DNA from: Parasponia andersonii
Taxonomy: Eukaryota; Streptophyta; Magnoliopsida; Rosales; Cannabaceae
Direction of reading: 5' to 3'
Assembly (NCBI GenBank): GCA_002914805.1
Contig: JXTB01000493.1
Coordinates: 219,588 to 283,587, forward strand
Length of the DNA stretch: 64,000 nucleotides
In this document: piece after piece, positions 1 to 12,230 of the stretch
How positions within the stretch are numbered: position 1 is the stretch's first letter
Layout of the letters: each line of letters begins with the position of its first letter
Made by a program: the position numbers and the translations under genes
The notes under the pieces: model-generated
Seen by the model: the letters and a program-made list of their open reading frames with translations, nothing else
Told to the model about the DNA's origin: nothing
Databases searched by the model: none

Positions 1-985
1 ATTTCAAGAGTGCAATTCTGGATTTTTAGTGGAGTAATACTGGAATTAATAAATTAGACAAATTAATTAAAGAGTTTAATTAATTGTCATAATTTATTGG
101 AGCTTGAATTACAGGTTCATAGGTCCTCAATTCCACCTCTTATAAACATTGTACTGGATATTACATTATTTATGTTATTACACATTTTGTCTAGATAAAT
201 AGTTTATCTATATATAATTAATAACTTTAATTAATTAATTAATTTTGAATTAATTAATTTAAATTTATGGAGAGATAAGTTTCCTAATTTATTTAAATTT
301 TGAATTTAAAAATTTCTAATTATCAGATAATTAGATAAATAGAAATTGAGAAACTGACTGAAAGTGAAATACTCTTCCTTGAAGGAGTGAATTATCTGCT
401 AGTTTATATATATATATATATATATATTAATTAGATTATATAGATATATATATATAATTTTACATTTTTTTTAAACTATTCACGTTTTCATTAAAACGTT
501 ATATATATATATATTTATGATTTTATTAATATATATTATTTATTAAATAGTTTAATAAATATATATATATATATAAAGAAAATCCTAGCAGAAAGAGAGA
601 GAGAGACTATGTATTATTTTCTACTGAGTCTCCAAAAATTACAGAGAAAAAGAAGAAAGTCTTCCTACTCTCTATAGAATAAACCCTTGCAATCTCATGT
701 GTTGAGAAAATTGTAAGGGCTTAAAGTGTGAGTTTAAGAGATTGTACGCAACGCCCACACGTTCATCTAGTTGTGCTTGAGGTTTGGATTAAAAGATCGT
801 GGTTGAGAAGACAGTATAGCTAAGATCCGCTGATAGGCTACAAGAGGTATTAGATATATTCTCTTTGTATGTTCCTATTTGCTATAAATTAATACTATAC
901 ACTCATATAGTCAATTGTTTTGAGAAAATTTTTGAATGTTCCTGGACTAATCTTCCACTGCGAAAATCGTTTTTTATTCCAATAC
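1..985 (+). repeat. Possible LTR (Copia-like) remnant, cut by window edge
   Basis: This stretch has no gene-like reading frame. It holds a long AT-rich part with TA microsatellites (around 405-428 and 560-575), a purine-rich GAGAGA tract near 595-606, and then a leader-like stretch (about 640-985) of mixed composition ending in TTCCAA near 982. That order is what Copia LTRs often look like, but the left end lies outside the window and no matching second LTR or coding part is seen. The call rests on appearance only and could be ordinary intergenic DNA. Confidence 0.3.
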
Positions 986-1337
986 CTATAGGTAGTAACC
1001 CATACCCTTCTGGTTCAGAGAGCATGAACCAAGCACCTGCATCAGAATCTCTATTGTAGTACTTTTGTATACGAATATTCAACAGGTTATCAATCATCGC
1101 ATATATAGCTAGTATGTTTTGCCCTAACCTTGGACCGCATATCTTTACATAATTATGCAAAAATACGTATATAGTACAAATATAACGTATGCACCAATAT
1201 ACGAATACATAACATATATAGACAGAATTTTTATATACAAATACGTACATATGTTTCATGCATATAATTCTATGTCCTCAGCTGGACTTGTTTACCTTTA
1301 AAGGTAACATATTAAAGAAACATTTTCAAGTTGAAAG
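986..1337. other. 3' flank of FRO-A, part of the FRO duplication
   Basis: No gene is seen. From about 1135 on, the sequence can be aligned loosely with 23205-23400, the 3' flank of FRO-B: both hold ATA-rich runs with repeated ATAAATAC/ATGCA(C/T)CAATA words. This indicates that the FRO duplication extends about 200 bp past the stop codons. A polyadenylation signal cannot be chosen with confidence in such AT-rich DNA. Confidence 0.5.
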
Positions 1338-4300
1338 CTAGAGGTCAAAACCATGACTGTTGAAGTGGAAGATTGGATGATCCCTTTCTCTCCTTATACT
1401 GTGTGACCTGATATCTCTAGCAACACTTGCATGCAGGGTTGCAGGACCACATACGATAACCCCGACATCTACATGGCCCCAACGCTGAGATAGGTACGCA
1501 AAAATTTCTGCAGAAGAAGAGAAGAAAAATCTTCGGCAAGCAAAAGATTGTCTAAGAAACTAGTGGAAGAAATTTAACCTTCAAGAATAAGAGTTCATAG
1601 TTGTTTGTTTAATTGTAAATGTAGAAACATATTTCAATAACTAAAAGATAAAACCAAAGAATCCTATAAATGCGTCTAACTACAACAAAACGTCGTAGTT
1701 TTATAATTTACTCCCTTCTATGTGCCATCCTCTAATGATCGCACTACTACTTGTGAAAGTGTTAGGAACCCATTTTCTTCTTCATAGTAGCAAGTTGGGA
1801 TCATCATAGACTAAGAAATTAATAATTTTCATGTAAGACAATTTTTTGGTCAACTAGAAGACATGTTGGTGCAAGAGAAAATGCAACTAAGAGAAAAAAT
1901 ATTGTTTGTTCTTTTACATAGTTGCTATATGGAATTATCGTTACATACCGAGTCAGACTTAGCTTGGCTATCAATTTAATTAAGCCAATGCGATTCAACA
2001 AGAACTAACAAAAGATCATATAAACAAGTATCACAAGCTACCACATCATTAGGTTTCTGTTTATTTTATTTATTTATTTTTAAATAAAACAAAGGATGAA
2101 TATATTTTCAAGACGTTGTATTTGCGAAATTCTACATCATTCATTTTGCTTTTTTAAAAAAATATTACCAAGCAAGCCCTACATTTAATTAGATTTTCTG
2201 CATGCTTAATATACATGAGTTACATGTATACAATTATATATATATATATAAATTATATTATATTTCTTTTGGGGAAAAAAAGGACATGGCAAAACAAGCA
2301 TACCTTTGAAGTCGGGTCTTGCACCAAACTTGATGAGAGTTGATTTTAAAGGATTTTTCAGACCTGATTCCTGCTGAGTTAGACTTTCATTATGATATAG
2401 CTTATCAAACTTAGTACCATCATCGTCATGTCCCTCACTTTCAGATACTCGCGTTTCCCATAAATGCCATAAAGCAACTACAACACCACCAAATATTAGG
2501 ATACTTATAGCCATGCAGGCAATGAAAAGAAGTGCTTTGTACCACCATTTAGATATTCCATAAGGGTTTAGGTAAAAGACTTGCAATAAAACCATCAAGG
2601 TAATAAATCCTACTGCAGATGAGATAAGGTATAGTCCAGACCACCCCTTATGTCCTGTACCCAACAAACCAGACACGGCACTGCCACTGGAGACAAATAA
2701 ATTAGTAGAAGATGTCACAGTGCTTTGAACATTATCTTCTTCCTACCAATGTCAATTAAACCCAAAATCTAGATGAGACATTGTTAGAAAAAAATAAAGA
2801 CCAACAATTCATGTAAGTTGCCACAGGTGTGTAGAAGTTCAAGAAAACTTACCAGTGGAGGTTCTGATTCCCGAGTGACATAAATATGAGTCTTAACATT
2901 TAGTTTATCAGAGAAAGACGGGCATATTGACTCCATGTCAACAATAGAAAGAAGAGGAATCTCGGTTGATTTTTTAACTGCCCAAATAATAAAGACATTT
3001 CTTGGAAGACAAGGCATCCCTTCCCTAACACGATGGAGAATGTCACTCAAGATAGCAATGAATGGCGAAATCCCGATGCCGCCTGCTACTAAAACAAGGT
3101 TTTCATACCTAATTGGAGAAGATGGTAAAGTCAGGTCATTAATAGATACGAAACGTTGACCTTTTAGTTGATCTCTAGTTAGTCTTTTTGTAGAATTTAC
3201 TATTTTGAATTTTTTTTTTCTACCAAAAATAAAAGCCATATAGAACAAGAGGCCTTCTCCAACTTTGCTTTAGATGCAGGTTCAGACAATTATGTAATTG
3301 AAGTTTGAAGTCGGATTGAATCTTAAGTACGAAATTGGAACCAAACTTGCTTTCAAAAATATATATTGACCATTGGAGATGAAACCAAATCTGTAACGAG
3401 ATTATGGAACACTACAACATGAGAAGATTATATAAATTTATATATAAAAAGCTGTACAAGTAAGGCACGTTTTGACGGAGGATTCAAATCTTATTTTATA
3501 AATTTTATTAATTTTCTATATATATGAAAAAAATTTCTGAATTTATAAAATATAATTCGAATCTTATACCGAAGAAACGTACTTATTTTGCTAAGATAAC
3601 TTTACTAGTATCGGCCTTAGCTAATATATAAATCCGTCTGATCCAAAAAGTAGAATACGTACATCAAGTGGTATGGTAACTCATGCCCGTAAGGCCCTTC
3701 GACATATGCTGTTATCTTATTATTAGGCTTTAAGGGTAACTCTTCTTCTAGCATGGCCTCAGAGGCATTCAAGATATCTCCTCTTAGTTTTGCTGTCCAC
3801 TCGCCTAGAACCTTTATGAGAACAGACACGTGATATTTACCATCCAAAGGGCTAGATGAAACACTGAAAGGATGCCACTGCAGCCATGATAGCTCCCGAA
3901 CATGAAGAAAAACAAAACTGAGGGCATTGTATCGTAGATCTAAATTAACAAAGAGAAAATCAGTATGAAATTTGATACTAGCTAGAATGTGAAAAGGAAA
4001 CACTACAAATTCATGAGATATGATATTTACTTGCTGGTTTTGAAAGGACAAATTCCATAGTTCCACATGGAAAAGACTTGACTGAAATTATTTTGACAAT
4101 TTTTCGTGATTGGCAGAACCTCAAAAAGCGATCAAGCATGAAAACGAATATCCCTCCAGCAGACATACAGAAATAGAAATCGCCAACATGCAAAGCTAAG
4201 AAGATGACAAAGACAACGTATAGTTGATGACTGTAGAAGAACAACTCGAAATTCAGCTTTATAACTGGAGAAAATGAGGTCAACCAAATCAGCAAACCAG

Positions 4301-7300
4301 CTAAAAGACTGATAGCTCCTGGAAGGTTGGCTGTACCAGTATTTTTCCAATCCAATAACTGAATGAAACATCAAAAATTTTAGTAAGTAACTTTTACAGC
4401 TTTGCCCTTCAGAGCGGAGTCTATAACATCTGGGACTTGCACTTTTAAACCTAGAGACCCTTCATTAGACTTTATCTTAACCAACAATACTTCACTTTCG
4501 GAAATTCAATTCATTTCGAAAATATTTTCGCCATAATGGATTTTTTTTAATTCTGAACATATTTGTTTGTGTCCCCAAGAAGATTCGTTATTAGAATTAA
4601 TATGAAGTCCATAAAGAAAGGCATAATAAGAAGTGCCATCTTGCTACACAAAGTAATTCAGAGTACTATTTGAATCTCAAGAAATCTAGAGAAGAATTAG
4701 TAGAAGGTCTTTTTTTGTGTACACAAATTAAGAACTAAGTCACCTGTTCTAAGAGATGATCCTCGATTACCCACGCAATTACATAAAGCAAACCATGGAG
4801 AGAAAACAACATCATGGTGAGATGCCCCAGCCATACATGATATCTTGCGGCATGTTCAAAAGGGATATCAATAAGACGCAGAATAACTGATCCCCTTGCA
4901 ACTGGCAGGAACAAAAATGCGAAGCAAAATATCCCAACTGCACCAAAATGACGTCCCATATATTCCAAGAACAAATAACTGACAGAAACCAAAAAAAAAA
5001 AAAAAAACATCGTTAAACAGTATCATGAATGAAAAATAGTCGACGGAGATTCGGAATAAGAAAGGGCAAAAATCCATAGAAGTTATTAACTTCAAACTAA
5101 AACAAACTAAAACAGGTATACTCGGTCACTACCTATGAGATGCATGGAGAAATAATAATATACTATAAGTTAACCTCTCATAAATTTAAGGGGTCACATA
5201 TATACTGCCTTCAAAGTGTCACAAATAATATCATTATCAAAAATTAATTTAGAAAAATACCTATTTTAAAAATTAATTTAGATAAGTACAAGAATCTCAA
5301 CAGACAAAGCAAACAAGTAATATCATGTACTTAAGCACCTGAATTCCAAAGCAGTGCATAAAAGAACATAAAATAAATCTTGGAGCTGGGGCTAATTTTG
5401 TTAAATACGAGAAAAAAAATTATGAAATATAAAAAGAGGGTTCAGCCTATGCATGCTCGGACGGAGCTAGTTTGCGGGGCTCAATTTTTACTCTTATTAT
5501 TATACATTCATTAAATTTGTTAAAATTTTTAATATATTTCTTAAAAAAATTTNTGGAAAAATAGACAGGGAGAAAAGTCCTGTTGATATGGACATATTGG
5601 CATCAAATAATTCAAAACCAATTGAAAACCAAAAGAAATAATCAAAAAGTTGAAGTTTTGCTTCATTGGAATGGTCAATTATGTATTTTAACTTTCTTTT
5701 AGCTGCCTGCCTTGTATGATACTACTTTTATAGTAAGCCTTTAATCCTGATATATTCAAACTGGCATCTTTATAATAGATTCAAATAACTTCTCATTGGT
5801 GAGAGAACTCAAGGAAACTAAAGCTGTTGATCTGGCTTGCAAGGTAATTTGCCACTTAATTATCATTATATATATGATACGTCATTTTAAGCTCTACTTT
5901 TCCTTGTCTTGTTTGTTCTTATTTCATTATTGTCAAATTTTTAATTTTTTATGTAACTCTAGTTTCTGATCAACTCTTACCCTTCCTATTCCATATCAAG
6001 ATAATTCATGTTCAAGAGTTCGGTAAAGATGAATGGATGGCCTTTCTTTGGGATGGAACTGATACCCGACCAAATAGTATACCTACGAGGTAAGTTAGTG
6101 TTAGTTGAATTCTATTGCTTTTTCTAAAGGGAAGAGGGTAGCATGGGGTCATCCAGAATTCAGGTATTCAGCTTGTTAGTGGGTTTTATTAGTTCACAAG
6201 GTGAATTTTGTGGTTTTTATGGGACCAAAAACCATGATTATATAAATTACTGGAAACTTGGAGATGTCTCCACCGAACTTTGCCTATTTGTTCATGTTTG
6301 GTCTTTAGAGATATCTCTTAGATGATTTCCTTTGTGTTGTTGTTTGCACTTATGTCATTATTGATGTAAATTACAAACCCAGGGCAGAAGCAGAAAAGGA
6401 CAATCCACTTCCCTTGCATCCAGAGCCATTGCCTTTGTCAAGAGATATATTAGGTAGTTTTCCTGTTCTTGGAACTGTCTTGAGGGTGGTGTTTGACCAA
6501 GGTATCAAGAAGCATGGCCTCCATTTGCTAAATATTGGTAAGTGGATGAAGTTTGTCAATGTATGTTGTGAGGATTATGGAGGATTGTGGCTTGGTAGGT
6601 TGACACCCTCAACAAAGTTCCGATATACTTCTGACAGGGACCATCTTGTGTCAGAGCGCCAAAGGTTATATGCGTTTACTGAGATGTCACTAAAGACAAA
6701 TGTCTTATCTCATTGTGCCAGGGCCAGACTTCCATAGTTAAAGTTTCATTCGACAACTATTTCAGGTTATATAATACACGGTTATGTATGAGATATGGTC
6801 GGAATCCATACTGGAGCTTTCCTTGGACGTCACCTATTACAGGTTTTAAATTGTCAGTTCACTAATTATATAAATTTATCATTCATTAGTTGAATATTAT
6901 CGTCTCTATTTTTAGGAACTTGTGTGATGACGATATGTATATATATGCCCTATTCATGCAGAGGTTGACTACAAAGATGTATCATCTGTTACATTAATGG
7001 ATGTTCTTACTTATCCGGAGGTATCATATTATTTGATGTTCCTTCATTTTTTTCTTCTCATCATATATCTATGGGCATATTCTAGGATTTCATAAAAACA
7101 TTTTGAGTAATAAATTATAGATCCATCTCTTAAACAATTTAACTGGAATGACACTGGAACTATAGATCGATCTCTTCTGTGTATCATTTGCAATGTTAAG
7201 TTTGGTTTGAGGTTTGGCTGGTTCAATTGCTGCTGTTTCAGTTTTTGAGAAGTTGGATTTAGGTATATAACGCTTCATTTGATGTATAGGACTGGGAGTA

Positions 7301-8697
7301 TCTAATAACTCAGCGGACTTCTCCTTTTTGGTAAAAGTAAAAACAATTGGAACCTAGAGAAAGAGTCTGCTGGGAGTAGTCAATCTGTTAGAAAAATTCT
7401 TTCTAATTTAAGGTAGTCATTCGGTCACCTTTGTCTCAAAGCAACCAAGATTAAGTCAATAACAACTTTGAGCTTGTCTTTTCATTTAGTTTTTTGAAGA
7501 ATCGGCTAAATAATAAAATATATGATCAATTAATGAATGATAATTTACTTGTTTATATTGAAAAAGACATATTTAATGATATTGATAATAAACCTAACTT
7601 ATTGCAAAACGCTTGTAAAGAATAAAAACGCGTCAACTATATTATAATATTTATTATTATTTTTAATTATTTTTTAAATTATAATTACGATTAATCCCCC
7701 GGACGAGAAATTCTAGCTCAGTCCCTGTATGCATGTACAGAAGAGGTAGCCTACTTAAAGAGATTAGATAATATCTGTGTTAAAGCTAGAAAATGATCAT
7801 GAGAAACAAAGAATAATGTACCTTTGCTCTTTGAAGCTTAACTGGTCAGGAATCAGTTTGAGGGTCTGCAATGTATTAGCATAGACAGCCAAGATAATAT
7901 ACACACCGAAGAGGAGAATGCCAATGAACTCGGCAGCAGAAACAACCCCAAAAGGTCCACTGACAATTACAGGGAAAGTCCACAACCGGTAACTTGGATA
8001 ACGAGAGGTCTTCTTCCTATAGCATAACACAACTATTACAAAGTACAACAACTCTGAGAATAAATAAAAAGGGAAGACACCTATTGATATTACTGAGAAC
8101 ACAAAATTATCTCCAACTCAAAACAAAATACCCCCAAGTTTTCGAAAGTTCATTCACTTGTTTCAGTTAATATAGTGGATTTCTTGTTAATTTGCAAAAT
8201 AGAAAGCTGTTGCACATTAGTCGAACTTTTTGGAATGAGTAGTGAATTTCATTCTAAATACCGGGAACGACAAATCAAAACAACATGAGAAAAAACACAT
8301 TACGTACTTGGAGAACTCCTCTTCCCCAGAGATGATTATATAAGCAAAGGCAAGGAACGAGATGACTAGAACAGGACAAAAATACAACAACAAGAAGCTT
8401 CCTACAATTTGCAGCATCAAGTTTAAGTCAAGATCACTAAGCAAACAAAACTTACACACGAAAGTTCGAATTCAAACCTGTTATCCCCAAAGTAGTTCCA
8501 CCAGCTGCATGGACCAATGCCGTGATAATTTGACTTGAAGACTCTCCTAGAAACATAAAAGGAATAGCAACCCATGAAAGGAAAACAACCCACATTACAA
8601 CTTTGAGCATCGATTTCGTCAGAGATGTCTTCTTGTCATTAGTAGGTTCAATGCTTGGACTCAGTAGAAGAGGCTGCTGAACAGAGTTTGCATCCAT
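1338..8697 (-). CDS. FRO7-like: Ferric-chelate reductase, FRO7-type (FRO-A), nine exons
   Basis: This membrane flavocytochrome passes electrons from NAD(P)H through FAD and two hemes to Fe(III)-chelates. I place coding exons on the minus strand at 8697-8478, 8401-8308, 8016-7822, 4978-4744, 4358-4031, 3939-3663, 3108-2853, 2742-2304 and 1507-1338. All introns are GT-AG and the phases join to 2214 nt, 737 aa plus stop. The start is the [14 protein letters not shown] methionine, shared with FRO-B. Heme histidines are H217/H231 in RYHVWLGH...LHG (14 apart) and H292/H305 in SHQLYVVF...LALH (13 apart), the spacing of the NADPH-oxidase/FRE family. HPFSVSSSP (FAD), [14 protein letters not shown] and CGPATL (NADPH) follow. 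The C-terminus [10 protein letters not shown] is FRO7-like. FRO7 of Arabidopsis is chloroplastic and FRO6 is at the plasma membrane; location here is not decided by the sequence. Intron 3 is 2843 bp because of a hAT insertion (0.55 kb in FRO-B). Confidence 0.93.
5779..7020 (+). pseudogene. POT1: POT1 (protection of telomeres 1) gene fragment, five exons
   Basis: Five exons with canonical splice borders stay in one open frame: 5779-5843 ([20 protein letters not shown]), 6001-6089 ([18 protein letters not shown]), 6383-6664 ([16 protein letters not shown], then [11 protein letters not shown] and [16 protein letters not shown]), 6766-6842 ([17 protein letters not shown]) and 6962-7020 ([19 protein letters not shown]). 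I recognise these as the middle of plant POT1, the second OB-fold region and the linker after it, about 190 codons. The N-terminal OB-fold and the C-terminal part are missing, and there is no start or stop of its own. Introns are kept, so the copy was taken from genomic DNA, not from mRNA. It lies antisense to FRO-A inside the hAT element. Frame conservation suggests recent capture or expression as part of a chimera. Confidence 0.85.
7090..7375 (-). pseudogene. Coding-like fragment near hAT right end, possibly transposase N-terminus
   Basis: On the minus strand an open frame runs from an acceptor-like TTTCTCTAG (about 7360) through [18 protein letters not shown] and [17 protein letters not shown] to a stop near 7090. 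I do not recognise the protein with certainty. The position (about 450 bp inside the right terminus, pointing inward) and a short basic M-[KE]-R-Y-x-type opening would fit the start of a hAT (Tip100/ZMYM1-like) transposase, but no zinc finger or catalytic block remains. It could equally be a second captured host fragment. Confidence 0.35.
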
Positions 8698-9844
8698 GGC
8701 TGAGAAATTATGATATAATTCAAAGTCTTTTCTTCAAACTATTAGCTTATACCTCAGTCTTCTCACTGTCCGAAGTGACAAAAACCTAGATAGAGAAAAA
8801 AGTATATTAATAAATATTTTAAGACAAGATCAAAAATTGGTGGAACCTATTTTGCAGCCAGACATTAAGAAAATAGCACTGTTTAAAAAAAATTCACAAA
8901 AATAAGACTTGCACTGATAACACCATGAACTATCACGTGGGAAAAAAAGAAACCTGTCTAAGCTCTTTTTTTATTAAAAAAAAATACTCACATTTGATCT
9001 TTTCCAAAGATTTTTTTTTAAAATAAGATCGGGGTTCAAGTGAATATCATTAATAGAAGCTAAAAAATATCAATTATAGTACAAGAACATAGAATTACAA
9101 TTTCAAATCGCTAAAAAAAAGAGACGAAAAGTAGATCATAAATATAACAACAAGAATTATAGGCTACCATAATTCTAAGAGAAGAAGTTAACAAGGTTTA
9201 CCAATAAACAATTGCTTTCACATGTTATTGGATTAGACTATAAATCTAATACTAAATGAGATCCACGCATAAGAAGAAAACTAATTCATCCACATTACAG
9301 ATCTAAATAAAAAAGAAAAAAAAATTCTCAAATTAAATATCTAGTAAATGGAAATTAAAATCTAGACAGATTAAAGATTAGGTGATACAAAAATCTATAC
9401 AAATGTAATTTTACAACTAGATCTAAATCTAAATTTATAAGAAAATTAAAAGGAAAAAAAAAAGCCCTCATCCCTGAAAGTATTCAAGGAAGATAGGAAA
9501 GAGAGAAAAAAGGCTTAGAGAAAGAGATCAACACGTTTCTTCTCCGGCTTATTGTGAGAGCGATGGCACGTTTTTTGAGAGAGAAATAGAATGGAAATTA
9601 TGGTTTTTTTAAAATCTTTTTCCAAGATACAATGTACATAATTAAAATAAATTGATAGATGAAGTAATAGTTTTCACTCAAATTACTACAAGAATGATGC
9701 TTAATTGTGGCAAAACAATTGAAAATTACTACAAGAATGAAGCTTAATTACGACAAAACAAACGTAGATGACTTGATTGTTGTTGCAATTGATAGAGCAA
9801 AAGCAACATAAAGTTTTTGTCATCGATATAGATGTCCTTTTTGC
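8698..9844. other. 5' flank of FRO-A, no gene seen
   Basis: The first 270 bp aligns with the FRO-B upstream region (8700-8970 versus 29143-29430; shared words such as ATACCTCAGTCT and AACCTGTCT), so promoter-proximal DNA was duplicated with the gene. The remainder is A-rich, with many homopolymer runs and no supportable reading frame. A core promoter cannot be placed securely. Confidence 0.5.
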
Positions 9845-10330
9845 CTTTTTTTTTTTTTTGTTCAAACCTCAATTGAACGAAGAAAACTGAAAAAAAGAAA
9901 AGAAAAAGAGAAAATTAGTCAGAGAGGAACATGAACCTGACCCCTTAAGGACTAAAAATAGAAACAAAAACAAAAAAAAAACAGAAAAATTAGCGAAACC
10001 TATAATCAGGTTTAGGTTTCGCAATAAAATTGTCATAAATAAAAAAAAAATAAAAGAAGGAGCAGTTCACCATTAGGTAGAACAGATTATGGAAGGTGCT
10101 CGAGAAGCTAAAGAATCAGCAATGCGATTATCCTCACTATAAATATGTGTCACAACGAGATCCAAATGAGCAATGTACCCAAGATCCTAGACTAAACTGA
10201 TTTCTAACGGAAATGAACATTTAAAGAACGAGACAATAAGATAGAAACCACGTAAATGGAATCGGTCTATAACTTGAGACGATTTTGACCATATTTCTAG
10301 AAAAACTCGATCGCATGATGTCCTTTTTGC
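9845..10330 (-). mobile_element. LINE 3'-end remnant (RNase H end)
   Basis: Minus-strand reading at 10180-10091 gives YIAHLDLVVTHIYSEDN followed by RIADSLASRAPS, the C-terminal end of the RNase H domain typical of plant L1-type LINEs (compare [19 protein letters not shown] in the LINE at 56.4-60.8 kb). A poly-T run at 9846-9859 is the expected poly-A tail on the minus strand. Sequence upstream in the element (above about 10190) is frameshifted and beyond recognition. Borders are approximate. Confidence 0.72.
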
Positions 10331-12230
10331 TTTAAGATATGCTATACTGACAATAGTCATCTTTGCAACAAAGTTTCTTGGAGTGACGGCAGTACCATGT
10401 CCTCAAGTAAGAAGTACAATAACTGCATACTGGTGAATATATATGGAAATCAAAAATTTGACAAAACAATTATGTTTGTCGATAGAGATACTAATAGTAA
10501 ACGTCACTTTTCAAAAAAAAAAATTGTAAAAGAAAACTAAATTCTCTTTATATTCTTTTTAAACTCAATAGCAGTGACATATAATGTTTTTTAGTGAAAA
10601 TTAGAGTGGTGACAAGTAATGCCCAAATTTCAGATAAAAATTGAAATAGTGCGTGTCATACACTAGGTTTTGGTGTTTTTTTTTTTCCCCAATTAATCCT
10701 ATGTTTGTTTGTGAATTGATAAAATATTTTTATTGATTTGGTTTCGGTGATTTGGTATTAGAATATGTGATCTATGAATCAGTAAAATTTTTTATTAATT
10801 TGGTTAAAAAAATTTGTTATTAGACTATGGTTAATATTGGTATATCGTTATGAGTAGTTTAGAATACGCTGATATTATAGGAGAGTATGTTAAACATAAT
10901 GTTTAGTAGAAAGGTAAAGGGAGAAGAAAGAAATGGTATCGGGGAAAAATAGAGAGAAAGTGAGAAGTGCGTTGTTTGGTAAGGAAAAAAAGAGGGAGTA
11001 AGAGAAAATGGAAAGGAAAAGAAAAACTAAGTGTGGGCTCATCATTTTTCACTCTCTAATGAGAGAAAATTTAGTAAAGCATGTCTATTGTTACTCCTCT
11101 CTTAAAATCAGTTATATCTAATTATAACCTAAATCATTACCAAACTAACCGCAAAATTAAAATAGTTTTTCTATTTTCCACTCCCACTTCCACTTGTAAG
11201 TGTTTCTACCCCTTTCTATCCCTCTTCTTCTTCTGCGTGCTATACATATTCTCCTTCTGTATTTTTTCCTCTGTTTTTATGTTCGTCATTTCTCTTCACC
11301 CGATAGATCGAAGAGTTCTTCTTCCTTACAAGTAGAGGAGTCTGAATACATATCTTTAGTGTATATGTATATATATGCTTCAAGGTCTAAAATACTATAC
11401 ATATCTTTCTTTTCTTTTTTCTTTGACTTTATATATATATGTATATATATGTATATATATGCTTCAAGGTCTAAAATACTATACATATCTTTCTTTTCTT
11501 TTTTCTTTTTTTTTTTTATTCTCTCTTTTGATGGTAAGTTGCAATCTAGTAAATGGCTAAACTTTGTTTTCTCATGTTTGATTTGTATCTCATCAATTGT
11601 AAAAATTATCATTGTGTACTTGGTACAAATATTTATATGTATATATATGGGGGGATAAATTACAATTCCTCATTAGAATGAAGTTGTCAAAAATTAAAAC
11701 TAATTTCTTCAATGAGGAATCGAAGAACTCATTGATTTGTTGGATTGAATAGGGCAAAAAAAACGCAAAATGAAGAAGAAGAAGAAACGGAGGGGTAGGA
11801 AAAGAATAGACACAAACAAACTGAAGGTTAATTAAGAAATAAAAATAATTATTATATTTTAATTATTAATTGAGAACATTATATTAAAAATAATGTAGAA
11901 GGATAGACAGAGGGTGACAATATCCAATTTAGTAACTTGCAATCAATATAAAATTACTTATCTCCACTTAACTATAAAACAAAATTTTATATTTAAATTT
12001 ATTAAATTTTATTATTTTTTTCAATCCTACTTACCAAACAAGATAACATGAAAAGGATTTTCCTTTCTGTCCCTTCTATTTTCAGTAACTCATACTTTTT
12101 CGTTTCCTTTTTTTTTTTTGGATGATATGAGATTTGTGAATATGTGATGATTTTGAATATGGTTAGTGCTGATATTTAGTGACTTTTGTATTTTTAATGA
12201 ATATGTTTTGAATTGGAAATATTAAGTATA
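10331..12230. other. Intergenic spacer, no gene seen
   Basis: AT-rich spacer without a supportable gene. The open frames at 11.1-11.6 kb fall in pyrimidine-rich, TATA-microsatellite DNA and differ from one strand and frame to the next. An 84 bp tandem duplication (listed separately) is the only clear structure. Confidence 0.5.
11361..11508. repeat. 84 bp tandem duplication
   Basis: The 48 bp piece starting GCTTCAAGGTCTAAAATACT at 11377 occurs again at 11461 without mismatch. The two copies are separated by TATATGTATATA runs and a CTTTGACTTT linker, giving a period of 84 bp. The perfect identity indicates a young duplication. Confidence 0.85.

Larger units (their letters stand above)
5456..7727. 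mobile_element. Non-autonomous hAT-type transposon in FRO-A intron 3, carrying POT1 exons
   Basis: Comparison with FRO-B intron 3 shows an extra block here. It is bounded by the same 8 bp, TATGCATG, at 5448-5455 and 7728-7735; an 8 bp target duplication is the hAT hallmark. The ends form an imperfect terminal inverted repeat: left CTCGGACGGAGCTAG, right (reverse complement) CAGGGACTGAGCTAG, 12 of 15 matching, close to the plant hAT consensus CAGGGGCGGAGC. The interior holds a POT1 gene fragment (+ strand) and a possible transposase start (- strand), with no complete transposase, so mobilisation would need a source in trans. One ambiguous base (n) lies at 5553. The intron's own splice sites are intact, so FRO-A should still splice. 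Confidence 0.82.

Noticed and set aside
6143..6737. POT1 region as an independent gene with its own ATG.
   Set aside because: Start and stop of POT1 are absent. The exons upstream and downstream share the frame only through splicing, and the block lies within hAT borders.
1338..8697. FRO-A as a pseudogene because of the long interrupted intron 3.
   Set aside because: All nine exons join in frame with canonical splice sites and all key residues are kept.
11081..11658. Overlapping open frames rich in Phe, Tyr and Ile.
   Set aside because: Pyrimidine and TATA repeat translation caused by the 84 bp duplication; no protein family.
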